Part shown: in pieces, positions 1 through 9,043 of the stretch | How the letters are laid out: every line of letters begins with the position of its first letter | How positions within the stretch are numbered: position 1 is the stretch's first letter | Source of the DNA: J054 sp965221985 | GTDB lineage: Bacteria > Pseudomonadota > Gammaproteobacteria > Steroidobacterales > GCA-2729495 | NCBI GenBank assembly: GCA_965221985.1 | Contig: OZ244928.1 | Coordinates: forward strand, 1,364,001 to 1,428,000 | Reading direction: 5' to 3' | DNA: 64,000 bases | The notes under the pieces: model-generated | What the model saw: the letters and a program-made list of their open reading frames with translations, nothing else | The model's database searches: none | Told to the model about the DNA's origin: nothing | Program-made: the position numbers and the translations under genes

Positions 1-2
1 CG

Positions 3-1397
3 GCGAATGATCCGGATATTGACCTGCCTGAACATTTGCTACGGCGCGAGCCACCTGTCCTGGCGGAAGTTTCTGAGTTACAGGTTGTGCGTCACTACAC
101 GCGCTTGTCGCAGAAAAATTTTTCCATAGACACACATTTTTATCCCCTGGGTTCTTGTACCATGAAGTACAATCCCAAGGTCTGCAATCGTTTGGCCATG
201 TTGCCGGGTTTCGTAAACCGGCACCCCCTTTCGAGTGCCGAGCAAGGTCAGGGATTCATGTCCTGCATGTTTGAATTGCAGGACATGCTTAAAGCCGTAA
301 CCGGTATGCACGCCATTTCATTGACGCCCATGGCGGGCGCCCAGGGCGAGTTCGCTGGCGTTGCCATGATCATGGCCTACCATCGTGCCCGTGGCGATGA
401 TCAGCGCTGCGAAATCATCGTACCCGATGCGGCACATGGTACGAATCCTGCTACAGCGACCATGTGTGGCTGCGTTGTGCGGGAAATTCCCACCGCCTCC
501 AATGGCGACGTCGATCTCGAAGCCTTGCGCGCGGTATTAGGCCCAAAGACCGCGGGCATCATGCTGACGAACCCATCGACCTTGGGCGTTTTTGAGCGCG
601 GCATTACGGAGCTCGCCGCCATGGTGCACGAGGCCGGCGGCTTGCTTTACTACGATGGCGCTAACCTGAACGCAATCTTGGGGCGGGCCTTGCCTGGCGA
701 CATGGGATTTGATGCGATACACATCAATTTGCACAAGACTTTTTCCACGCCCCACGGTGGCGGCGGACCGGGCTCGGGCGTGGTTGGCGTCAGCGAAAAA
801 TTAGAGCCGTATTTACCCGTGCCGGTGGTTGTCGAAGACCAGGGTGGTTTCTCCTGGGCGGGAGTGAACGAACGTCCAGAAAGCATTGGCCGCTTGTCGG
901 CCTTCATGGGTAATGCCGGCATATTGTTGCGAGCCTATGCCTATATGCGCTTACTCGGAGCCGAGGGGATGCGCCGGGTGGCGGATCATGCGACCCTCAA
1001 TGCCAATTACCTGATGCAACGGCTTCGTATGGCCGGCTTTCGCCTTGCCTACCCGCAACGCCGGGCAAGCCATGAATTTATTGTGTCGGTAAAAGACATT
1101 GCGCGCGAAACTGGTGTAACCGCGATGGATTTTGCCAAGGCGCTACTCGACAAAGGATTTCATGCGCCCACTACGTATTTTCCGCTGCTTGTGCCCGAAT
1201 GCCTACTCATCGAGCCAACTGAAACCGAAACGCGTGCAGACTTGGATGAGTTCGCCAACGCCATGGCCGAGATTCGCGAAAACGCGCGCAACAACCCCGA
1301 TGAGGTCAAGCAAGCGCCAGTCAACATGCCGGTGAGGCGCTTGGATGATGTGCGAGCTGCCAAGCAATTGGATGTTGCCTGGCATCCACAAGATTAA
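3..1397 (+). CDS. gcvPB: Glycine dehydrogenase (decarboxylating) subunit 2, 5' end missing
   Basis: This is the C-terminal subunit of the split P-protein of the glycine cleavage system, which decarboxylates glycine with pyridoxal phosphate and passes the aminomethyl group to lipoyl-GcvH. The frame is open to the left edge, so the start lies outside the window; a TTG at 36 is internal. Family landmarks seen are FYPLGSCTMKYNPK near the N-terminus, DAAHGTNPAT, and INLHKTFSTPHGGGGPG, which contains the PLP-binding lysine. The C-terminus (EIRENARNNPDEVKQAPVN region) is complete. The next gene begins 22 bases downstream on the same strand, so co-transcription is likely. gcvPA would be expected just upstream. 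Identification is secure. Confidence 0.96.
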   Translation, partial: ANDPDIDLPEHLLRREPPVLAEVSELQVVRHYTRLSQKNFSIDTHFYPLGSCTMKYNPKVCNRLAMLPGFVNRHPLSSAEQGQGFMSCMFELQDMLKAVTGMHAISLTPMAGAQGEFAGVAMIMAYHRARGDDQRCEIIVPDAAHGTNPATATMCGCVVREIPTASNGDVDLEALRAVLGPKTAGIMLTNPSTLGVFERGITELAAMVHEAGGLLYYDGANLNAILGRALPGDMGFDAIHINLHKTFSTPHGGGGPGSGVVGVSEKLEPYLPVPVVVEDQGGFSWAGVNERPESIGRLSAFMGNAGILLRAYAYMRLLGAEGMRRVADHATLNANYLMQRLRMAGFRLAYPQRRASHEFIVSVKDIARETGVTAMDFAKALLDKGFHAPTTYFPLLVPECLLIEPTETETRADLDEFANAMAEIRENARNNPDEVKQAPVNMPVRRLDDVRAAKQLDVAWHPQD

Positions 1398-1419
1398 TTG
1401 TCCGAAAGGGGATAATCCA

Positions 1420-2358
1420 TTGCCAGTCTTGATTTGCGGTTCCATCGCCTATGACACCATCATGGTTTTTGATGGCAAGTTTAAAGAACATATATTGCCT
1501 GATCAGATCCACATCTTGAATGTGGCATTTCTGGTTCCCGAGCTGCGTCGAGAGTACGGCGGCTGCGCGGGGAACATTGCTTACAACCTCAGCTTGCTGG
1601 GTGAGTCACCTTTTATCATGGCAACCGTTGGTCGCGACATTGATGCTTATCGCGACAAGCTTCGTGAATATGGACTCAGCGAGCGCTACATCACGGAGAT
1701 CGGCGACACGCTGACAGCACAAGCGTATATAACAACAGACCTAGACGACAATCAGCTAACTGCATTTCATCCCGGCGCCATGGATCACGCCCATGTCAAT
1801 CAGGTGCCCATAGACGCGGGTATAGAGCTGGGCATTGTTTCTCCCGACGGGCGTCAGGCCATGCTAGATCATGCCGAACAATTCAAAGCGGCTGATATTC
1901 CATTCATTTTTGATCCCGGACAGGGTCTTCCCATGTTTGATGGTGCTGATTTGCGGCAATTCGTCGATCAGGCTAGCTGGGTTACGGTTAACGATTACGA
2001 AGCCAAGCTGCTGGTGGAGCGCACCGGATGGTCACTTAGTGAGTTAGCTCAGCGTGTTAGCGCCTTGCTGGTTACCCGCGGTGGCGAAGGCTCCACGGTG
2101 TATCTCGACGACGAGCCGCTGAATATTCCGCCGGTTAAACCGCAGGCGATATTGGATCCCACCGGTTGTGGTGACGCGTATCGTGCTGGCTTGTTGTTCG
2201 GTTTGCAGCATCAGCTCGGCTGGGAGCAAACGGCGCGTTTGGCTTCATTGCTTGGCGCGCGCAAGATCGAGCACCGGGGCACGCAAAATCATCGCTTTAG
2301 TTTGCAATCGGTGGCGGATGACTATCAGGCTGAGTTTGGTCATGCCTTGGCCGTTTGA
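1420..2358 (+). CDS. PfkB-family carbohydrate/adenosine kinase
   Basis: A ribokinase-superfamily kinase of about 312 residues that phosphorylates a sugar or nucleoside hydroxyl with ATP. It shows the N-terminal glycine-rich segment (ICGSIAYDT, then GGCAGNIAYNLSLLG) and the C-terminal signature DPTGCGDAYRAGL with its catalytic aspartate. Sequence style is closest to the proteobacterial group annotated as adenosine kinase; the substrate cannot be read from sequence. I chose the TTG at 1420 because an AAAGGGGA ribosome site sits just upstream and the preceding in-frame residues overlap gcvPB and look non-coding. The 3' end overlaps the next gene by 17 bases, suggesting translational coupling. 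Confidence 0.9.
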   Translation: MPVLICGSIAYDTIMVFDGKFKEHILPDQIHILNVAFLVPELRREYGGCAGNIAYNLSLLGESPFIMATVGRDIDAYRDKLREYGLSERYITEIGDTLTAQAYITTDLDDNQLTAFHPGAMDHAHVNQVPIDAGIELGIVSPDGRQAMLDHAEQFKAADIPFIFDPGQGLPMFDGADLRQFVDQASWVTVNDYEAKLLVERTGWSLSELAQRVSALLVTRGGEGSTVYLDDEPLNIPPVKPQAILDPTGCGDAYRAGLLFGLQHQLGWEQTARLASLLGARKIEHRGTQNHRFSLQSVADDYQAEFGHALAV

Positions 2359-5164
2359 TCGAAGGCAAGTGCGCTGGCTTGTCATTGGGCTAATATGCTT
2401 CCTCCCTTCGGCGGCCGCCTTTGCCCAAGCGGGGGAGCGGGCGGCCTGGCGGGAGACTCTAGAGCGGATCGCTTCTGGTGTGGTGGCGATACGTGTGGAC
2501 AGTACCCGCGCCTTCGACACTGAGTGGAACCAATCGGGTCAGGCCACGGGCTTTGTCGTCGATGCCGAGCGTGGCTTGATTCTAACGAATCGTCATGTGG
2601 TTACACCGGGTCCCGTGCGTGCCGAGGCGCTATTTCTTAATCAAGAAGAAGTAGACCTGGTGCCGGTTTACCGTGATCCAGTCCATGACTTTGGCTTCTA
2701 CCGCTACGATCCGTCGGCGCTCCGCTATATCAAACCCACGGAGTTGCCGCTGGCGCCGGAGGCCGCCCGGGTTGGTCGCGAAATTCGTGTGCTAGGCAAT
2801 GATGCCGGTGAGCAGCTTTCGATTCTCTCGGGCACCATCGCGCGCCTACGCCGCGATGCGCCCAACTATGGGCCTGGTAAATACAACGATTTCAATACCT
2901 TTTACCTGCAAGCCGCGTCGGGGACTTCCGGTGGTTCATCGGGCTCACCCGTGATCGACGTTCGCGGCCGAGTTCTGGGTTTGAATGCGGGCGGCGCGTC
3001 GCAGGCCGCGTCTAGTTTTTTTCTGCCCCTGGACAGGGTGAAAAGAGCCTTGCACTTATTGCAGTCAGGTCAAACTGTGCAGCGGGGTAGTCTGGGAGTG
3101 ACCTTCGTTTATCGCGCCTTCGATGAATTGCGGCGTCTGGGTTTGCAGTCAGAAACAGAAGCGGCGATTCGCCGGGATTTTCCCGGGCAGACAGGCATGT
3201 TGGTGGTGTCTCAAGTCATGCCCGGCAGCGTCGCCGACCAAGCACTGAAGGTTGGCGACATCTTGACGCGCATCAACGGCGAGCCACTCGCTGAGTTCGT
3301 GCCTTTGGCCGAAGTTCTGGATGCATCCACGGACAAAACCGTGGCCTTAACCATAGAGCGAAACGGACAATCCCTGAATCTAGAACTTCAGGTGATGAAT
3401 CTGCATGCCATAACACCCGATGAGTATCTACAGTTTGGTGATGCTGTGGTACATAGATTGTCTTATCAGCAGGCGCGGCATCTCAATCGGGAAATCGCCG
3501 GCGTCTATGTGGCGAATCCCGGCTATGTTTTGTCCGCGGCTGGAATACCGCGTGGTAGCGTCATTGTTGCCGTGGATGATAAGCCGGTGGATGATCTTGA
3601 CGATCTCGAAACCGTGTTGAGCGGTTTGGCTGATGGCGAACGCGCGGCCGTGCGCTTTTTTACCTTCGAAGATCCGGCGTCGAGCAAACTACGCTTAATG
3701 CGCTTGGACAGGCGCTGGTTTCCGGCGGAACGTTGCCGCCGCAATGACGGATTAGGTCTATGGCCCTGCAGGACTTTGGCAGCGGGCCCGCCGCCAAAAG
3801 CGCCTAAACCCGCTAGTGCGCGCTTCAGTCCACGCAAGGATCGGCGGGTACGTAAGGTCGCTCCGTCTTTGGTCCTGGTTAATTTTGACATGCCCTATAC
3901 CATTTCCGGCGTTTCCGACCGGCACTACTATGGGACGGGCGTGATTGTCGATGCCGAGTTGGGTTACGTCGTGGCAGACCGAAATACGGTCCCCGAAGCC
4001 ATGGGTGATGTGTTCCTTACCTTCGCCGGGGAATTGGAAATTCCTGCCCGCGTAGCGTTTATTCATCCGACACACAATCTCGCAATGCTCGCCTATGATC
4101 CCGCCTTGATCGGCGATACGCCCGTGAAGGCTGTGCGATTCGATAAGCGAATCCCCATACCCGGTGAGAATCTCTGGGTCATTGGGCGGCGCGGCGACAA
4201 CAAGCTGGTTTATCAAGCGACGAAGCTTGCTTCCATCGAACCCGTCTTGTTTCCCTTGTCACGCACCATGCGTTTTCGCGATACCAACTTGGAAACGCTG
4301 TCACTGGTGAATGGTCCCGACGACATTGACGGTGTGATCGTAAACCGTCAGGGCGACGTCGTTTCTCTATGGTCTAGTTTCGCTTATCAAGGTGGCGGCG
4401 AGCTGAATCAAGAGAACAAGGGTGTGCCGGCCGAAGTCGTGCAAGAACTGCTTGATGTCGTTCGTGATGGACGTCGCCTGCGATCTTTGGAAGTTGAATG
4501 GCGGCAAATGCCTTTGTCCGCCGCCCGAAAGTTTGGACTCAATGATTCCAGCGTGCGCAGGCTGGCGGATCATGATCCACAGCGCCGGCAGGCCTTGGCG
4601 GTGGTGCGCAGCGTTGCAGGGACCTCCGCCGCCGAATTGCTAGAGCCCGGAGATATCTTGCTCAGTATCGACGGCGATCCAGTTACCCGCTTTCGGGAGG
4701 TGGAACGCGCCACACAAAAACCCCGGGTAAATTTAAGAATTCTGCGGAACGAAGTTGAATTAGAGCTGCCCGTCGACACAGTGGCGCTGGACGGACAGGG
4801 TGTACGGCGCGCCCTGATGTGGGCCGGTGCTTTGCTACAGGCACCCTATCGCGACATGGCGGCGCAGCGCGGCGTACCGCCGGATGGCGTTTACGTCGCC
4901 TATTTTGCCTATGGTTCGCCCGCTTCGCGCTATGGCTTGCTGGCTGGTCGCCGTATCGTCGAGGTCAATGGTCGCCTGATCGCTGGTTTGGATGATTTTT
5001 TGGAAGTGGTTCGCGGTCGTACCAATGGCAGTGCCTTACGCTTAACAACCGTGACCTGGAACGAAACCGTCGAAGTACTCACCCTCAAGCTCGACGCCAC
5101 CTATTGGCCCGCCTATGAGATTGTATACGGCAAAGAAGGCTGGCAGCGCTTGCCCTTGGAGTAG
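2342..5164 (+). CDS. Exported Nma111-like serine protease: two trypsin-fold domains and four PDZ domains
   Basis: A 940-residue HtrA-superfamily protein. From the ATG at 2342 it has a Sec signal (hydrophobic core then AAAFAQ). Protease domain 1 has a plausible triad: His85 in TNRHVV, Asp116 in HDFGFYR, Ser200 in GSSGSPV. Two PDZ domains follow (about 285-355 and 385-445). A second trypsin-like domain (about 525-720) has Asn548 where His is expected and no GxSG motif, so it looks inactive. Two more PDZ domains follow (about 755-820 and 845-930). This order, and blocks such as VPVYRDPVHDFGF, match my recollection of yeast Nma111 (about 997 residues) rather than DegP. It overlaps its neighbours on both sides and is probably a periplasmic quality-control protease. 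An alternative ATG lies at 2318. Confidence 0.88.
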   Translation: MPWPFDRRQVRWLVIGLICFLPSAAAFAQAGERAAWRETLERIASGVVAIRVDSTRAFDTEWNQSGQATGFVVDAERGLILTNRHVVTPGPVRAEALFLNQEEVDLVPVYRDPVHDFGFYRYDPSALRYIKPTELPLAPEAARVGREIRVLGNDAGEQLSILSGTIARLRRDAPNYGPGKYNDFNTFYLQAASGTSGGSSGSPVIDVRGRVLGLNAGGASQAASSFFLPLDRVKRALHLLQSGQTVQRGSLGVTFVYRAFDELRRLGLQSETEAAIRRDFPGQTGMLVVSQVMPGSVADQALKVGDILTRINGEPLAEFVPLAEVLDASTDKTVALTIERNGQSLNLELQVMNLHAITPDEYLQFGDAVVHRLSYQQARHLNREIAGVYVANPGYVLSAAGIPRGSVIVAVDDKPVDDLDDLETVLSGLADGERAAVRFFTFEDPASSKLRLMRLDRRWFPAERCRRNDGLGLWPCRTLAAGPPPKAPKPASARFSPRKDRRVRKVAPSLVLVNFDMPYTISGVSDRHYYGTGVIVDAELGYVVADRNTVPEAMGDVFLTFAGELEIPARVAFIHPTHNLAMLAYDPALIGDTPVKAVRFDKRIPIPGENLWVIGRRGDNKLVYQATKLASIEPVLFPLSRTMRFRDTNLETLSLVNGPDDIDGVIVNRQGDVVSLWSSFAYQGGGELNQENKGVPAEVVQELLDVVRDGRRLRSLEVEWRQMPLSAARKFGLNDSSVRRLADHDPQRRQALAVVRSVAGTSAAELLEPGDILLSIDGDPVTRFREVERATQKPRVNLRILRNEVELELPVDTVALDGQGVRRALMWAGALLQAPYRDMAAQRGVPPDGVYVAYFAYGSPASRYGLLAGRRIVEVNGRLIAGLDDFLEVVRGRTNGSALRLTTVTWNETVEVLTLKLDATYWPAYEIVYGKEGWQRLPLE

Positions 5165-6098
5165 GCGTAGAGCCAAAGCTATCAGCTTAATAATCGCCTG
5201 TGCCTTGGGTGGGCCCGCGGTGGCGGATATCTATAGCTATCAAGACGAATTGGGGCAGCGGGTTTTCACCGATCGTCAACCAGGCGACGCAAGAACCTAT
5301 GAGCGGACGCCGGTCGAAACGCCTCTTTCCCCTAAAGAAGATCTGAGAATTTGGAACCGCGACGATGATTCGGGTGCGTTGTTGATGGCGCGCAACGAGT
5401 CGATCTTTCCCATCGAAGTGGGCGTGCAGCTACACTCGAAAACCAATATTGGAACCGCCACCGGGCGAGACTTTGCCAGGGCCGTGTTGCAAGCGGGTGA
5501 AACGGCCCAGCTAATGGCCATACGACCCCTGCAGGCTGATTTACCCTGGTCCTATAAATTTCGGTCGGGCTATGTGCCGGGCGATCCCAAGGCCTTGCAT
5601 GATGACCGCGTGCTTTATCGTCCGCCGTTCGCGCCGGCCCACGAATATTTCGTTACGCAGGCTCCACCGGATCGTAGTACCCATACCACGCCTGATAGTC
5701 AGTTCGCCATCGATATCGCCATGCCAGAAGGCGCCGGTGTTTTTTCTGCCCGCGGTGGTATGGTGGTTGCTGTTGCCTACAGTAGTTTTCGCGGTGGTCT
5801 CGACAGGGATCGTTACGCCGATCAGGCGAATATCGTCCGGATCCTGCACGACGATGGCAGCTTCGCGGTCTATGCGCACTTGAGCTGGGAATCGATTCGC
5901 GTGAGACCGGGACAGCGTGTGGCCACAGGCGAGTACATTGCCGCAGCCGGCAGTACCGGCTATAGCTCAGGTCCCCATTTGCATTTCGCGGTACAACGAA
6001 ACGCCGGCATGGAACTTATATCAGTCCCAGTACGTTTCAACGATGGTTATGGCAATCCCGTTGTGCCTAGCACGCGCGGCGTCTTGCGCAATCCTTAA
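5115..6098 (+). CDS. Exported M23 family metallopeptidase with N-terminal DUF4124-like segment
   Basis: A probable cell-wall endopeptidase or amidase-regulator type protein. The N-terminus has a basic region and a hydrophobic segment ending PAVAD, read as a Sec signal. Next comes an IYSYQDELGQRVFTDR segment typical of DUF4124-like domains. The C-terminal M23 domain carries the zinc-ligand pattern: His and Asp in HTTPDSQFAIDIAMPEG, YAHLSWESIRV, and SSGPHLHFAVQ. M23 enzymes cleave peptidoglycan cross-bridges. The start at 5115 lies 50 bases inside the upstream protease gene, implying coupled translation; no later good start precedes the signal core. The stop overlaps the convergent gene by 4 bases through the palindrome TTAA. 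Confidence 0.88.
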   Translation: MRLYTAKKAGSACPWSRRRAKAISLIIACALGGPAVADIYSYQDELGQRVFTDRQPGDARTYERTPVETPLSPKEDLRIWNRDDDSGALLMARNESIFPIEVGVQLHSKTNIGTATGRDFARAVLQAGETAQLMAIRPLQADLPWSYKFRSGYVPGDPKALHDDRVLYRPPFAPAHEYFVTQAPPDRSTHTTPDSQFAIDIAMPEGAGVFSARGGMVVAVAYSSFRGGLDRDRYADQANIVRILHDDGSFAVYAHLSWESIRVRPGQRVATGEYIAAAGSTGYSSGPHLHFAVQRNAGMELISVPVRFNDGYGNPVVPSTRGVLRNP

Positions 6099-6859
6099 GG
6101 CTTGGGATCCGCGCTCAGCGTTTTGAAACTGCCGGCCCAATCATTGACCTTGGGTCCATCAACCCGGTAGGTTTCCAGAGTCTTAAATCTTGCCTCAGCA
6201 TTACCCAGAGCTTGCACGCAGACGGTGGACACGTCGGCGCGGGGAATTTGATGCTGGCCGGGCTTGTCACCCTGTGTCAACACAATCTTGCCCTGGCCGG
6301 CTGGCTCGTTTACCAAACCGGCGGGACGGATGATGGTGTAAGCCAGGCCGCTATTGCGCAAGGCTTGTTCACCTTTCGCTTTCCAGATAAGCACGTTGCC
6401 GAACATCTTGTTCAGCGGATGATTTTCATGAGTGACACCCATGGAACTTACTAGTACAAATTGTTTCAGTTTCGCGCCGACGGCTGCCTCGGTTAGATTC
6501 TTTACGCCCATATAGTCAATCATTTCCGGTCGATCAGCGCCTTTCGCGCCGCGAGCACCAATAGCTGAAATTACCGCGTCGGCGCCCTGCATGGCAGGCG
6601 CGATGGTCGCGGGTTCCTTAACATCTCCCACAAACAATTCGATGTCATTGCCCAACAAATTCCGAGCCCGATCGGCATCGCGAACGAAGGCGCGCACGCT
6701 GTACCCGGCTTCCTGGAGATCCGCAACCAGTAGCCGACCCGTTTGGCCCGTAGCTCCAACCACCAGCACGCGGTTGACATCGGCCTGGGGGCCGGTGCTC
6801 GCGCAGCTGGCGAGAATGGCCAGCAGGACAGCAAATAGTCGTTTGCGCGCCTTGCTCAT
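6095..6859 (-). CDS. NAD(P)-binding NmrA/atypical-SDR protein with lipoprotein signal
   Basis: The body is a Rossmann fold: VLVVGATGQTGRLL near the N-terminus, then GADAVISAIGA and VLVSSMGV strands, as in NmrA-like atypical SDRs. The classical YxxxK pair is not obvious. From the ATG at 6859 (CGGAGC ribosome site 8 bases upstream) the protein begins MSKARKRLFAVLLAILASC, a basic n-region, hydrophobic core and lipobox LASC, so it reads as a lipoprotein of about 254 residues. Export of a dinucleotide-binding fold is unusual. If translation instead starts at a later codon the protein would be cytoplasmic, but I see no supported alternative. Substrate unknown. Confidence 0.82.
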   Translation of the reverse strand: MSKARKRLFAVLLAILASCASTGPQADVNRVLVVGATGQTGRLLVADLQEAGYSVRAFVRDADRARNLLGNDIELFVGDVKEPATIAPAMQGADAVISAIGARGAKGADRPEMIDYMGVKNLTEAAVGAKLKQFVLVSSMGVTHENHPLNKMFGNVLIWKAKGEQALRNSGLAYTIIRPAGLVNEPAGQGKIVLTQGDKPGQHQIPRADVSTVCVQALGNAEARFKTLETYRVDGPKVNDWAGSFKTLSADPKP

Positions 6860-6932
6860 CTTGATGCTCCGTAAATCGGCTAACTTCATGGCGAAGCTTA
6901 CTTCAAGGCACCAACGTTGCCGCAAGGGCCGT

Positions 6933-7319
6933 TTAGCGTTTTGCCCGCCAGACGCCCAGTGCCACCGACACCCAGCCCAGCATAAACGCGGTACCGCCCG
7001 TTGGAACGATTTGGCCCCAGGCTTCGGGAGCGCCTAGACTTGTGGCATAGATAAGACCAGAAAAAATCAGCATACCCGCGATCATGAGAAAGCCGCCCAA
7101 TCTAAGCATCCACGATGGTCCCAACTGATGACCGAGCAGGCCCACGATTATCAAACCCAGGGAGTGGTAAAACTGCATTTCCACCGCCCAGGCCCAAGCA
7201 GCTTGCTTGGCCGGAGTAAGGACATCGGCCAAACCATGAAAACCATAGGCGCTTAGCAATGCGGCCGCAGTTAGTGATAGTGCGCCAGTGATAATGATTC
7301 CGCGTTCGATTCCTTGCAT
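6933..7319 (-). CDS. DUF423 family membrane protein
   Basis: A 128-residue inner-membrane protein with four predicted hydrophobic helices. The family signature is present: GAFGFHGL-type segment (AYGFHGLAD), the WAVEMQFYHSLGLI block and the C-terminal PTGGTAFMLGWVSVALG block. DUF423 (YgdD type) has no firmly assigned biochemical role. The ribosome site AGGGAG overlaps the stop codon of arfA immediately upstream, so the two are likely one transcript. Family assignment is confident; function is not. Confidence 0.9.
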   Translation of the reverse strand: MQGIERGIIITGALSLTAAALLSAYGFHGLADVLTPAKQAAWAWAVEMQFYHSLGLIIVGLLGHQLGPSWMLRLGGFLMIAGMLIFSGLIYATSLGAPEAWGQIVPTGGTAFMLGWVSVALGVWRAKR

Positions 7320-7331
7320 GATTTGGGCTCC

Positions 7332-7469
7332 CTAATGTTCTTCGCTGCGTGAAAATTTTCGCTTGCGTCGGTACGAACCGGGTCCTTTTCGTGGCCGTAC
7401 AATGCGACTGCGAAATTTCGGCTGCATCACAGCGGATTTTGCCGACTTGTAGCGTTTCTTGCGGGGCAT
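7332..7469 (-). CDS. arfA: Alternative ribosome-rescue factor ArfA (45 residues)
   Basis: A very short basic protein, rich in Lys and Arg. Its central segment PKFRSRIVRPRKGPGSYRRK fits the ArfA family pattern (PLFRxR, then KGKGSYxRK), in which the basic C-terminal half enters the mRNA channel of stalled ribosomes and recruits RF2. The gene is shorter at the N-terminus than E. coli ArfA but of a size seen in other Proteobacteria. No strong ribosome site is visible. The stop codon TAG lies inside the ribosome site of the DUF423 gene 12 bases downstream. In E. coli, arfA expression depends on a truncated message; I see only a weak hairpin (CGGT/ACCG) in this ORF, so similar control is unproven. 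Confidence 0.75.
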   Translation of the reverse strand: MPRKKRYKSAKSAVMQPKFRSRIVRPRKGPGSYRRKRKFSRSEEH

Positions 7470-7533
7470 GAGCGCAGGCTGTTGTTGAGTAGCTTTGCTA
7501 TTCTAGCCGCCGCGGTGGAGGAGGGCACCCACA

Positions 7534-8517
7534 ATGGAGATGCGTGAGCTGGGCAACACCGGAATGGCCATGCCGGCCTTAGGGCTGGGTTGTATGGGCC
7601 TGGTGGGTTGGTACGGCGAACGCGACGACAATGAAGCGCGTTCCACCGTCGCCCGGGCCCTGGATTTAGGCATGAATCATCTAGACACCGCGGCGGTATA
7701 CCAAGATGGGGAAAACGAGCGCTTTGTCGGCGACTGCATTCGCGGCCGCCGCAATGAAGTCTTCCTAGCTACGAAATGCGGGCTTGCGCGCTCGGCCGAC
7801 GGCAAGATCGAAGTCGACAATCGGCCAGAAACCATTCGCCAGTCTTGCGATGCCAGCTTGCTTCGTCTTGGGGTAGATCATATCGACCTCTTTTATCTGC
7901 ATCGCGTGGACACTGCCGTGCCCCTCGAAGACTCCCTGGGAGCGATGGCGGATCTGGTCGCGGCGGGTAAGCTGCGCTATGTGGGAATTTCAGAGGTCGG
8001 AGCGGACAGCTTGCGCCGGGCCCGCTCGATTTATCCTATCGCGGCCTTGCAAAGCGAATTATCAATCTGGTCGCGTCGGGATGCAGAAGCTTGTTTAGGA
8101 GTATGCCGCGAGTTGGGAATTGGTTTTGTGGCGTACAGCCCATTGGGCCGGGGATTCTTAACGGGTGGGCTGGCTCAGCTTGAAGATTTGCCGAGTCATG
8201 ATACGCGGCGACTTTTTCCGCGTTTTGAGGAGAAGAATCTCACCGCGAATCAGCCAGTGGCTGAACGCATGCGTCTGCTCGCCCGCCACTACGACTCTAC
8301 GCCGGCGCAACTAGCCCTGGCCTGGGTTCTGGCTCAATGGCAGGGCGTTTTGCCAATCCCCGGCACGAAGCACCGGAGCTACTTGGAAGATAACCTTGGT
8401 GCCTTGCAGCTCGAACTATCTAGCGCGGATTTAGACCACATCACCGGTCAGTTTCCTGAGGACGAGGTGCGGGGCAGCCGGTATCCGGAAAGCATGGCGG
8501 ATTTAATCAATGTTTAG
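7534..8517 (+). CDS. Aldo/keto reductase
   Basis: A 327-residue NADPH-dependent oxidoreductase with a TIM-barrel fold. Catalytic tetrad residues are visible: Asp in MNHLDTAAVY, Tyr in that same segment, Lys in FLATKCG and His in DLFYLHRVD. The C-terminal GTKHRSYLEDN block is the cofactor phosphate-binding motif. It resembles the AKR13/YakC group, which reduces aldehydes of broad range. The ATG follows GGAGGAGGGC. It ends 8 bases inside the next gene, indicating coupling to the LEA14-like lipoprotein. Confidence 0.94.
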   Translation: MEMRELGNTGMAMPALGLGCMGLVGWYGERDDNEARSTVARALDLGMNHLDTAAVYQDGENERFVGDCIRGRRNEVFLATKCGLARSADGKIEVDNRPETIRQSCDASLLRLGVDHIDLFYLHRVDTAVPLEDSLGAMADLVAAGKLRYVGISEVGADSLRRARSIYPIAALQSELSIWSRRDAEACLGVCRELGIGFVAYSPLGRGFLTGGLAQLEDLPSHDTRRLFPRFEEKNLTANQPVAERMRLLARHYDSTPAQLALAWVLAQWQGVLPIPGTKHRSYLEDNLGALQLELSSADLDHITGQFPEDEVRGSRYPESMADLINV

Positions 8518-9013
8518 CCCCCTTAGAATTATCTTGTTGCCCCTGCTGATATTAATCAGCGGCTGTAGTCTGCTTGAGAGGCCTCAGTATCCGCCGGATA
8601 TTGAACTGCGTGGTCTGCGACTGGAGCAGCTTTCAGCCAACCGACAGATTTTTCGAGCCCGCCTGGCATTGAAGAATCCCAACGACATTCCGCTGCGATT
8701 GCATGACGGCCACATAGCCTTGGCATTGGAGGGAATTGATGTGGGCGAAGGCAGCTTAATCACAGGGTTTTCTATTCCGGCCTTGGGTAGCGAGGAAGTC
8801 GATATACAGGTGGCAACAAATCTGTTGCAAGATGGACCGAAATTGCTGCAATGGCTGTTTTCAGGCGATCAAGCTTTGAATTTTCAATTAAAGGGCCATG
8901 TCGATCTGACCCGGGGGTGGTTGGGCCGTTTGCGCATCAATGAAAGCGGGAACATCACGCGCAGTGAGCTCAATCAACTCTTTTTTGCGCCCGAACAAGG
9001 GCGTACATTGTGA
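8510..9013 (+). CDS. LEA14-like (WHy domain) lipoprotein
   Basis: A 167-residue protein beginning with a signal that ends in lipobox ISGC, so probably attached to a membrane on the periplasmic side. The body is one LEA type 2/WHy beta-sandwich, recognised by the NPNDIPL motif after a beta strand and by the even beta pattern. In bacteria these proteins are linked to envelope or desiccation stress, but their ligands are unknown. A second protein of this family, with the same NPNDI motif, lies at 60068-60592. Confidence 0.82.
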   Translation: MFSPLRIILLPLLILISGCSLLERPQYPPDIELRGLRLEQLSANRQIFRARLALKNPNDIPLRLHDGHIALALEGIDVGEGSLITGFSIPALGSEEVDIQVATNLLQDGPKLLQWLFSGDQALNFQLKGHVDLTRGWLGRLRINESGNITRSELNQLFFAPEQGRTL

Positions 9014-9043
9014 GCGATCAAAATTGCTCAATGGAGATCAAGT

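Noticed and set aside
3758..4216. 152-codon minus-strand frame inside the Nma111-like gene
   Set aside because: Antisense to an unbroken multi-domain protein; composition shows no independent coding sign.
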